Origin: Nostoc mirabile CHAB5784
GTDB taxonomy: Bacteria; Cyanobacteriota; Cyanobacteriia; Cyanobacteriales; Nostocaceae
Length of the DNA: 64,000 bases
Direction: 5' to 3'
Assembly: GCF_020829645.1 (NCBI RefSeq)
Contig: NZ_JAIVFS010000041.1
Span: 1 to 64,000, forward strand
In this document: positions 1-6,573 of the stretch, piece by piece
Layout of the letters: each line of letters begins with the position of its first letter
Numbering within the stretch: position 1 is the first letter of the stretch
Program-made: the position numbers and the translations under genes
The notes under the pieces: model-generated
Told to the model about the DNA's origin: nothing
The model's input: the letters and a program-made list of their open reading frames with translations, nothing else
Database searches by the model: none

Positions 1-116
1 GCACCGCAAGTAAAGTAATTTGGCGTTTTACTACTGAAAATGCCCGTGTCAAACTTAAGCATCTTTATCCGATTTTTGAAACCGATGAAACAGGTGATTC
101 TAATGCAACATTTTAG
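1..116 (+). pseudogene. 3' end of an IS630-like transposase (cut by window edge)
   Basis: An open frame starting at base 3 runs into the window from the left and ends at TAG 114-116, giving about 37 residues. It contains IWRFTTENARVKLKHLYP, which resembles the C-terminal end of IS630/Tc1-type DDE transposases (aromatic-F-T-T, then a basic KLK..YP segment). The catalytic part lies outside the window, so whether the element is intact cannot be judged. The family call rests on this short tail only. It is followed directly by the 137-bp tandem repeats. Confidence 0.45.
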
Positions 117-130
117 CCTTGACACGCTAG

Positions 131-630
131 TAGGGTGCGTTAGCATCAGCGTAACGCACCGCAAATTAGTATACAAATGGTGCGTTTCATTTCATTAACG
201 CACCCTACAAGATTAGCGATCGCACAGCAAATCAATAAATATTTTATGCATTTTGCGGAGTCACTCGTAGGGTGCGTTAGTGTCAGCGTAACGCACCGCA
301 AATTAGTATACAAATGGTGCGTTTCATTTCATTAACGCACCCTACAAGATTAGCGATCGCACAGCAAATCAATAAATATTTTATGCATTTTGCGGAGTCA
401 CTCGTAGGGTGCGTTAGCATCAGCGTAACGCACCGCAAATTAGCATACAAATGGTGTGTTACATTTCATGAACGCACCCTACAAGATTGGCGATCGCACA
501 GCAAATCAATAAATATTTTCTGCATTTTTCGTAGTCACTCGTAGGGTGCGTTAGCGTCAGCGTAACGCACCGAAAATTAGCATACAAATCGTGCGTTACA
601 TTTCATTAACGTACCCTACAAGATTGGCGA
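131..630. repeat. Tandem array of a 137-bp unit with internal inverted repeat
   Basis: Copies of TAGGGTGCGTTAG start at 131, 268, 405 and 542, an exact period of 137 bp, with the last copy partial. Each unit carries a dyad: GTAGGGTGCGTTA...AACGCACC, then a complementary arm GGTGCGTT...TTAACGCACCCTAC. Each also carries a HIP1-like GCGATCGCAC or GCGATCACAC and an A/T-rich linker. Units differ by a few point changes. A single copy of the same dyad occurs at 13497-13575, so this is a dispersed repeat family that has been tandemly amplified here. The open frame across the array is an artefact. Confidence 0.9.
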
Positions 631-635
631 TCACA

Positions 636-1673
636 CTAAACTTCCCATAAACGATTGCCTCTCTCCACGTTGTATTTCTGCTGCCCACCAATCTGGGGTT
701 TATAGCAGCTAGAAAAGTTAAATCCACCAGCTTCAAACGCCGCTATAATGAAATCAGTATTCTGGTACGCATTTATTTTTATTCTGCCCTGATCCACATA
801 AATATAGCTATTCGTTGCATGATCGAATGCATTGCTCACGTAATTATTGTACCGATGTTCGTGCTGGGCTGCGATGAGATCAGCATAAACGTCATTCACA
901 TTTGCAGTTGAAAAATATTGAATAAAACGAAGCTGGTCGGCGTGCGCCCCCATCTGAATCCGATTGGCGAAGTAACGGGGAATATCAAGATATTTATACC
1001 AATCCCCAATAATACGCACTTGGGGATAGACCCCAAATAACTGCCATTCTACCGCCTTGGTCATCTGTCCGAAGTCAGCACGGGTTACATTTGCCCCCAG
1101 ATTTAGGTCAGCATACCAGAGTGGCGGCTCATTGGCATCATCACTGTCGCCATGTAATCCCAGCACATGCTTCTTAAAATGCCCTCTTAAGCCCAGATAC
1201 GGCGCTGTTCCACGATTGCCATAGGGCAGATTATTCGGCCAGTTATTTGCGTTGGGCAAAGCCATATTCAGTCTAGCTAAATATTGTAGTGCAATACCAA
1301 TCCGTTGTGGATTACTCCCAGGTCCCGCAAGGGTATTACCAATAATCTGCAGGGGATTGATGAAATTGGCAGCGTTGGGGTTAGCCGCACCATCAATGTT
1401 ATGTAAAGCCAGCCGCAGGCTGTTTAAATTATTAAGATTCTGTGTGGCATAACCAATAATTGCTACTGTTTGTGCTGCTCCTTGCACCGCGTTGGCAAAA
1501 GTAGTGTCCCAATTCAGGGTATACAGGGGATTCAGAGTATGATTGATATCCAGAATACTAAAGTTGAACACATTAGTATATGTTTGAATTAGGTTAAACA
1601 AATTGGGGTCATTGATGCCACTTAAATGTTTAACTTTTCCGTTGGCGTGGCTTTGGGGAAAACACGCCGCCAA
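636..1673 (-). CDS. Hypothetical protein abutting the broken ATPase; possible CIS cargo/effector domain
   Basis: This is an open frame of up to 345 codons, rich in Asn and aromatic residues, with no signal peptide or membrane segment. I recognise no family. Its first roughly 17 codons overlap the end of the AAA+ ATPase in another frame, so the ATG at 1673 is probably not the real start; a TTG near 1598 is a candidate. The overlap suggests that the 5' part of this gene and the 3' part of the ATPase were lost together at a recombination junction near 1620-1650. CIS loci often keep cargo genes at their ends, so a toxin or effector fragment is a reasonable guess, but nothing in the sequence proves activity. 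It ends just beside the 137-bp repeats. Confidence 0.5.
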   Translation of the reverse strand: MAACFPQSHANGKVKHLSGINDPNLFNLIQTYTNVFNFSILDINHTLNPLYTLNWDTTFANAVQGAAQTVAIIGYATQNLNNLNSLRLALHNIDGAANPNAANFINPLQIIGNTLAGPGSNPQRIGIALQYLARLNMALPNANNWPNNLPYGNRGTAPYLGLRGHFKKHVLGLHGDSDDANEPPLWYADLNLGANVTRADFGQMTKAVEWQLFGVYPQVRIIGDWYKYLDIPRYFANRIQMGAHADQLRFIQYFSTANVNDVYADLIAAQHEHRYNNYVSNAFDHATNSYIYVDQGRIKINAYQNTDFIIAAFEAGGFNFSSCYKPQIGGQQKYNVERGNRLWEV

Positions 1674-3442
1674 ATTTCTGCTCTTTGGCTCGCATCTGGG
1701 AAGGGAAACTGAGTAATAAAGCGAATGCGCCGTAAAAAAGCTTGGTCAATAGAACCTTTTAAATTTGTTGTTAATATTGACAAACCCCGGTAAGATTCCA
1801 TACGCTGCAATAAATAGCTCACCTCCATATTGGCATAGCGATCGCGGGCATCTTTGACTTCGGAACGTTTGCCAAAAATCGCGTCTGCTTCATCAAATAG
1901 CAAGATGACTCCTCCAGTTTCCGCTGCATCAAATACCTGCCGTAAATTTTTCTCGGTTTCACCAATATACTTGCTGACAATGGCACTGATGTCTATCCGA
2001 TAAAGGTCTAATTGCAATTCCTGTGCCAACACTTCCGCCGCCATTGTCTTACCAGTACCACTCGTGCCGGCAAATAAAGCACTAATACCTAGCCCGCGTT
2101 TACCTTTGCCACCAAATCCCCAATCATCGTATACTTTGGTACGCTGTCTGACATGCGCCGCGATTTCCCGCAGAACTTGCTTTTCTTTGTCTGGTAATAC
2201 TAGTTCGTCCCAGCTTGCACCTGATTCTAGCCTCTGCGCCATGTCATCCAAACGGGGACGGGCTTGAGCGCGACAGGTGTGCCAAAGTTGCTGGGCGATG
2301 GACAATTGGGATGGTATTTCTGTTTCGCTGTCGCTGACTTGCAAACAGGCTGAGTGAATAGCCGCCGGGCTGAGATGGAAATGGGAAACTAAATTTTGAA
2401 TCTCGCCGTTGAGGGTGAGGGCGATGTCGCCTAAAGCCTCAAGCCAAATCGCCTGCTGTTCTGCTGCGGTTGGGTGATGCACATCAAAGGTGATTATAGG
2501 GCGTTGCTTTTGACGACGGCGATCGCTACTACTAGTAATTAAAGGACAATCAATACTTTCAATCAACCGGGCGATCGCATTTTCTTTGGCTTTCTCCCCC
2601 GTTTCCCCTTCATCCCACTCCCACAACAGCGCCATGCTACTCAAGTGATATTCTCGCTCACACAGACATTTGAGCAGTTGCAACTGACTGATATCTGTGG
2701 GGATTGTCTGGGCGGAGATAGTAAACAAATTTAGCCCAAATGCGCCACATACAGCCATTGCGATCGCTCTTTTACTGGCATTTTCCCCACCACATAACTG
2801 CAAAACTGGTAAAATATCTTTAGTATTAGCTGCCTTGACCCAAGTCGCTACCATTTCCTGAGTCAGTTTAGCGTGGGATGGTACCAAGTAAGCCTCTGTT
2901 GTTAAAGGCTCCACAATTCCCAGCAAGCGATCGTCCAAATGTTGCACCCCAGCCAGATAGTGGAGTATTCTCTCGTCAATTCGTAACGGACTGCTGGTAA
3001 GGGTATTTCCTGCACCAACTTCAATCAACCGCCATCGACGTAAATTAGCACTCGGAGTTAAAGCTGCCCAATTGGGTGCGGGTAACACAGCTAAAGCTAA
3101 ACTGAATGTGGGATAATTTTGGAGGCGATCGCCATTAATTTCAGCACACAAAGATGCCCAACTACTGTCAAATTCCATCCCAGCACACAGCAGCAGCACA
3201 TCACGCTCAAAGTTAGACAAGCCAAACCGCTCACATAGCATCTTTATAGTTGGCGGTACAACAATTTGACTTCTCGCCTCTCCCTCCAGCCTGTTCCCAG
3301 AAGACTGTGAATGCGTTTTTACATCTTCCCCTGTGCTGTTGCTTTTTGCCTCCAGAAGTTCGCGGATGACTTCCAGCGCATCCATCAAGTGGTGATGGTT
3401 TGCGCCATTCCCACTCACGGTACTAGGATTTTGGATTAACAC
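1622..3442 (-). CDS. AAA+ ATPase of the contractile injection system, C-terminally truncated
   Basis: This is a 606-residue protein of the AAA+ family found in every eCIS/PVC-type locus (Pvc15/Afp15-like), thought to act in assembly or cargo handling in the cytoplasm. The N-terminal half is a conserved helical and degenerate ATPase region. The C-terminal AAA module has Walker A (GTSGTGKT, about residue 460), Walker B (LLFDEADAIFG, about 512), and sensor/arginine-finger sequences (TTNLKG, FLRRIRF). Compared with the paralogue at 16293-18257, it stops right after PKATPTEKLNI. It therefore lacks the final roughly 65 residues (the AAA lid), and the frame downstream is unrelated. It is last in a minus-strand series after the tail genes. 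The lost lid makes it likely to be impaired, with the second ATPase as a possible replacement. Confidence 0.88.
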   Translation of the reverse strand: MLIQNPSTVSGNGANHHHLMDALEVIRELLEAKSNSTGEDVKTHSQSSGNRLEGEARSQIVVPPTIKMLCERFGLSNFERDVLLLCAGMEFDSSWASLCAEINGDRLQNYPTFSLALAVLPAPNWAALTPSANLRRWRLIEVGAGNTLTSSPLRIDERILHYLAGVQHLDDRLLGIVEPLTTEAYLVPSHAKLTQEMVATWVKAANTKDILPVLQLCGGENASKRAIAMAVCGAFGLNLFTISAQTIPTDISQLQLLKCLCEREYHLSSMALLWEWDEGETGEKAKENAIARLIESIDCPLITSSSDRRRQKQRPIITFDVHHPTAAEQQAIWLEALGDIALTLNGEIQNLVSHFHLSPAAIHSACLQVSDSETEIPSQLSIAQQLWHTCRAQARPRLDDMAQRLESGASWDELVLPDKEKQVLREIAAHVRQRTKVYDDWGFGGKGKRGLGISALFAGTSGTGKTMAAEVLAQELQLDLYRIDISAIVSKYIGETEKNLRQVFDAAETGGVILLFDEADAIFGKRSEVKDARDRYANMEVSYLLQRMESYRGLSILTTNLKGSIDQAFLRRIRFITQFPFPDASQRAEIWRRVFPKATPTEKLNI

Positions 3443-3590
3443 TACTTTTTGTGACTCCCATTGTTCTCGTGTTAATTATGCACGCTTTTTTTGTTTATTC
3501 CTCCATTTTTTTGATCCGATTATTATTGCCGTAACTCCTAAAATATTCGGCATATCGGGAGTTAATTAGCAAGGTAAAATAAACACGATA

Positions 3591-3722
3591 TTATTGCTCC
3601 TTAATCTTGCCAATTTCCGACACCCAAAGCCGCCGATTAGTATGAGCTAGTGTCAATATGTCCTGTAAAGACCAATGAAAATAAAAGGCAATTAATGCTA
3701 CCTCTTCGTGCAGTTGCTCCAA
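3591..3722 (-). CDS. Small DUF6760-like CIS protein with a non-ATG start
   Basis: A short frame on the minus strand reads S-Y-P-L-E-Q-L-H-E-E-V-A-L-I-A-F-Y-F-H-W, then LQDILTLAHTNRRLWVSEI, ending KEQ-TAA at 3591-3593. It resembles the roughly 50-residue DUF6760 proteins that follow tail-assembly proteins in eCIS loci. No ATG is available. TTG at 3722 gives 43 aa, while the frame continues upstream through ATA at 3734 and ATT at 3737, overlapping the TTATAA end of the preceding gene. Family members begin close to the SYPLE segment, so translation may start at ATA/ATT through stop-start coupling. Function unknown; the family call is from memory of the conserved core. Confidence 0.62.
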   Translation of the reverse strand: MEQLHEEVALIAFYFHWSLQDILTLAHTNRRLWVSEIGKIKEQ

Positions 3723-3730
3723 GGGGTAGC

Positions 3731-4111
3731 TTATAATTCCCCCGACAGAGAAAACTCCACTTGAAAATTATTATTACAATGGGGACACTCAACCGGAATA
3801 TAAGCATCGCCGTCCTGATTAATCCGATTGTAAAACTCCCGTAAATATGCTAAATCTCGCGTAAAAAGACCTTCCAATAATTCCGGGGTGATTAAAGATA
3901 GATTTCCCAAACGGGTAATTACCTGAGATAACATTACCAAGACACCATAGGCTGAACTTTCTTTAGCACGACGATGTTTCTGCACATATATTTCATCCTT
4001 TGCGATCGCCAAACGCATCACCCCACGGCGATGAACCACCCCTTCGGAATCTACCAAGCCTCTAGGCAAGATAAAGTCAAATTCTGTGTCTGTTATCTCG
4101 TGACTATGCAT
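3731..4111 (-). CDS. Phage-tail assembly-chaperone-like CIS protein (126 aa)
   Basis: The protein begins with a short lead, then ILPRGLVDSEGVVHRRGVMRLA, a pattern seen in the small tail-assembly proteins that sit between tube and ATPase genes of eCIS loci. It contains a conserved helical core (VLVMLSQVITRLGNL..ITPELLEGLFTRDLAYLREFYNRIN) and a C-terminal zinc-ribbon-like CPHCNN. It is paralogous to the 120-aa protein at 4304-4666, sharing PKG/PRG..D..G..HR+GVMRL and the L..FY.+IN block. By analogy with phage gpG/gp41-type chaperones it may help tube assembly; this is inference. The DUF6760-like gene overlaps its stop codon. Confidence 0.75.
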   Translation of the reverse strand: MHSHEITDTEFDFILPRGLVDSEGVVHRRGVMRLAIAKDEIYVQKHRRAKESSAYGVLVMLSQVITRLGNLSLITPELLEGLFTRDLAYLREFYNRINQDGDAYIPVECPHCNNNFQVEFSLSGEL

Positions 4112-4146
4112 ATAAATTTCAATTTAAAAGCAAAATATTAGCTTAA

Positions 4147-4323
4147 CTAGTGGTCTGCCTCAAAAGTTTTGATAGATTCGTAGTAAGGACTTTAGTCCTT
4201 AGCTTGAGCTATTGAGCGCTCACTACAAACTAAAAATGTTCTTAGTAAGGACTTTAGTCCTTCATTCTTAAGCACTGAAGTGCTTACTACAAACTCATCA
4301 AAATTAATGGGACAGACCACTAG
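4147..4323. mobile_element. MITE with CTAG target duplication
   Basis: A 177-bp segment is bounded by CTAG on both sides (4147-4150 and 4320-4323). Just inside are imperfect inverted termini of about 24 bp beginning TGGTCTG and ending CAGACCA, each followed by a matching TTTTGAT/ATCAAAA stretch. Internally it carries two copies of AAGGACTTTAGTCCTT and a GCACT..AGTGC palindrome. It has no coding capacity. A 4-bp YTAR duplication is typical of the IS5 group, so an IS5-type transposase may have moved it. Removing one CTAG plus the element restores a shorter stop for the adjacent gene (see the 120-aa protein). Confidence 0.8.
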
Positions 4324-4666
4324 CATCTATCGGCTCGGATGGCAGTTTCGTAGTGTTTGGCGACGCTTCATCTTCCCCATCAAGTTCGTTAATTTGGCGA
4401 TAAAATCGTTGCAAATAATTGAGATCGCAGGCAAATAACCCTTCTATAACAGAAGGAGTTATTTCATCTATTGCTCCCAATCGTACAATAACGCGAGCCA
4501 GAATCACGACCGTAGCATAGGCCGGATTGGATTTTACACGCGGATCTCGCAGAGGAACTATTTCATCAATCGCTTTAGACAAACGCATTACACCTTTGCG
4601 GTGCAGATTGCCATCCGTATCTAGGTATCCCTTGGGCAAGGTGAATTCAAACTCTGTTTGAAACAT
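4304..4666 (-). CDS. Phage-tail assembly-chaperone-like CIS protein (120 aa), 3' end altered by MITE
   Basis: A 120-residue paralogue of the protein at 3731-4111, with TLPKGYLDTDGNLHRKGVMRL at the N-terminus and ITPSVIEGLFACDLNYLQRFYRQIN in the core, but without the CPHC zinc-ribbon tail. Start and upstream stop overlap as TAATG (4668-4664), so it is translationally coupled to the 162-aa tube-like protein. The last codons (S)GLSH-stop come from the MITE at 4147-4323. Without the insertion the frame would read EPIDAS-stop, so the element replaced the stop codon and added only four residues. Probably still functional. Role: assembly of the CIS tail, by family and position. Confidence 0.75.
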   Translation of the reverse strand: MFQTEFEFTLPKGYLDTDGNLHRKGVMRLSKAIDEIVPLRDPRVKSNPAYATVVILARVIVRLGAIDEITPSVIEGLFACDLNYLQRFYRQINELDGEDEASPNTTKLPSEPIDASGLSH

Positions 4667-5154
4667 TACTTACTTACGTTTGTCCGCTTAAATTCTTCAA
4701 CGATTAATTCGATCTCTTCAATTTCTAGCTCATTAGCAGAGGCTTTGACATCAGTAATTGTATAGCTAGTCGGCCATGCACCCTTGAATTCAAATGTTGC
4801 CTGTGCTTCGGCTGCTTGGTTATAGATAGTTAAAAAACCATCTCGCCGCTGTTGCGCCCAATTTCCCTCTTCTACTGCCTTCAACCAGTTCCACAAGGTC
4901 ATAGATGATGTCATACCCCGACGCAGCACTAAATTACTACTTTTGACATTACCGGGAATGTGGGTACTGACAATCCGACCAGTTTTGGCTTTACTCCAAA
5001 CTTGTGGCGTTACTTCAGAAATTGGGATTACTTCCTGAGTCCGCTTAAAACCCTGACACTCCATAAAGTAGCCATCTACACTATCGATGCTACCGTCAAG
5101 TTTGAGTTCCAGGTAAAAACGGGAACTTGTAAGAAATTCGGGTTGTTTTAGCAC
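4666..5154 (-). CDS. gp19-like phage tail/tube protein (CIS)
   Basis: This 162-residue protein belongs to the T4 gp19-like tail tube family. It has the opening pattern RFYLELKLDGSIDSVDGYFMECQGF, then VIPISEVTPQVWSKAKTGRI, LVLRRGMT..MTLWNWL, and a C-terminal ..YTITDVKASANELEIEEIELIVEEF strand typical of tube subunits. It differs from the two main tube proteins in having the 'LKRGMT..LW.W' block also seen in the 22782 protein, as in adaptor/tube-initiator proteins that connect tube and baseplate. Coupled by TAATG to the chaperone-like gene downstream. Likely part of the inner tube or its baseplate end. Confidence 0.83.
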   Translation of the reverse strand: MLKQPEFLTSSRFYLELKLDGSIDSVDGYFMECQGFKRTQEVIPISEVTPQVWSKAKTGRIVSTHIPGNVKSSNLVLRRGMTSSMTLWNWLKAVEEGNWAQQRRDGFLTIYNQAAEAQATFEFKGAWPTSYTITDVKASANELEIEEIELIVEEFKRTNVSK

Positions 5155-5464
5155 AGTTAGCTTGCAGTTGAGTTAATTAGATTTATTACTATCCACTCGA
5201 ATTACGCTCGGTGGCTAGAGAATTTAGTAGAAGACGATTGTGGATAAAAACTGCCGATTAGCCGGGAACATTTTGCAACTATAGAGAGATTATAGTGCGG
5301 GCAAAGCTACCTCTTTTGAAGTAGCACGTAAGATGCGATCGCAATTTGTGCATCTGACATGCGCCTTCTGCTTATTTATGAAGACGGGTTGCAATGCTTG
5401 CACTCGCACCCCGGCGCGATTTCGTTTCTGAGATAGCGTTGGCAACAGATACCCAACCTACTAT
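5155..5464. other. 310-bp gap inside the left CIS arm
   Basis: No convincing coding frame or strong dyad was seen. It contains one GCGATCGC-type site and an unremarkable mixed-composition stretch. It separates the main tube genes from the downstream accessory genes, so a promoter or processing site is possible, but none could be identified by eye. Confidence 0.4.
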
Positions 5465-5938
5465 TTATTTTTTGCGTTCTACATAGGTATAGGAAAAAGA
5501 TATGGTTTCTGTGAGCGCTTGGTTGCCAGCAACATCCAGGTTTGACATTTTATATGATAGGGGCATCACACCCTGGAAGTGCCAGTTAGCTGATTCGCTG
5601 CCATCTTGTTTAAAGACTTTGATATCAGCGGTTTTTAGCTCACCTTTAGTCTTAGTCGCTCCGCCTAAATCTCTATCGGAGTGAGAATCGTAAAACCAAT
5701 CTGATACTGCTTTGGGTTTCTCGCTATTGGTGACAAAGGTGATGGTTATATTTTCGTTTTTGACTGCGGAAGCAGCTTGTTGTGCAGTCACTTTGCTGCC
5801 CGCAGTAACCCCTAATGGCCCATCGGTAGCAGTAACTTGGATCGACATTTTTAAACCAGAAACTTTCTGAACAAATAATTTGTTATCGAGTCCATCGGCG
5901 TTAAATTCAAACCTAGCCGATGCTAAATATTCTGCCAT
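5465..5938 (-). CDS. CIS inner tube protein (157 aa)
   Basis: The protein is a tail tube subunit of the gp19/Hcp-like fold: ARFEFNADGLDNKLFVQKVSGLKM at the N-terminus, then a middle with alternating beta strands (ENITITFVTNSEKPKAVSDWFYDSH) and a C-terminal ALTETISFSYTYVERKK, the usual final strand of eCIS tube proteins. Its length matches the family (about 150 aa). It sits directly after the other tube gene and the sheath, the usual sheath-tube-tube order. It polymerises into the rigid tube ejected on contraction. The two tube genes here are only distantly similar to each other, so they probably form different layers or positions. Confidence 0.88.
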   Translation of the reverse strand: MAEYLASARFEFNADGLDNKLFVQKVSGLKMSIQVTATDGPLGVTAGSKVTAQQAASAVKNENITITFVTNSEKPKAVSDWFYDSHSDRDLGGATKTKGELKTADIKVFKQDGSESANWHFQGVMPLSYKMSNLDVAGNQALTETISFSYTYVERKK

Positions 5939-6016
5939 TTATTTACTCCTAGTAATATGCATACAAACTCTCTGGCATCTGTCTCAATTAAAAGACTTTT
6001 ACTCAAGCGGTTTTAC

Positions 6017-6487
6017 TTATTTTGATCGTTGGATATTTTGACAGTTAAATTCAAATGATTCCATCAAAATATTGCTGCTAGCAACATCAAAATCTGACAC
6101 TGAGTAACTGACAATTTGACATTGCTTGAGATCGTAACTCACTACGTCATTACCGCTAGCATCTAAGATGGTTATTTTGCCATCAGTATAAGCTTCATTC
6201 CATTTGCCACCGCCGCCCTTGTAAGTTGCAGGTAGAGCTTTAGCCCAAAGGTCGAATAGTTTCTTGTTGCCATCTTCCAGAGCTGCCTCGATAGTAAAGT
6301 TTTTATTATCGGTGTAACCACTAGAAGTTGTCTGGTAAGTTACCTGCGCCTTGGCACCTGATGCTATGGGAAGATCGGCAGCAGCAATTTTTGCTTGCAC
6401 ATCTATACCACTGAAGCTCTTGATCGGATAAACTGTACCAGCAAATTCAAAGACAAAATTACTAGAAGAAATTACTTCTACTGCCAT
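6017..6487 (-). CDS. CIS inner tube protein (156 aa)
   Basis: The second tube subunit starts ISSSNFVFEFAGTVYPIKSFSGIDV and ends NILMESFEFNCQNIQRSK, the same first and last strand pattern as the neighbouring tube protein. The middle has TYQTTSSGYTDNKNFTIEAALEDGNKKLFDLWAKAL, equivalent to the strand-helix block of the paralogue. It lies between the sheath and the 157-aa tube gene with a short gap. Two tube paralogues side by side are usual in PVC/eCIS clusters (main tube plus a baseplate-proximal variant); which is the main one cannot be told from sequence. Confidence 0.87.
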   Translation of the reverse strand: MAVEVISSSNFVFEFAGTVYPIKSFSGIDVQAKIAAADLPIASGAKAQVTYQTTSSGYTDNKNFTIEAALEDGNKKLFDLWAKALPATYKGGGGKWNEAYTDGKITILDASGNDVVSYDLKQCQIVSYSVSDFDVASSNILMESFEFNCQNIQRSK

Positions 6488-6573
6488 GTTTTACTCCTTG
6501 CAAACTGTATAGTATTCTTAATTAGTAATTAGTAATTGGTAATTGGTATAAGCAACTACCAATTACTAATTAA

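Noticed and set aside
314..544. 76-codon open frame in the tandem array
   Set aside because: It consists of translated repeat units (137-bp period) and has no protein-like conservation.
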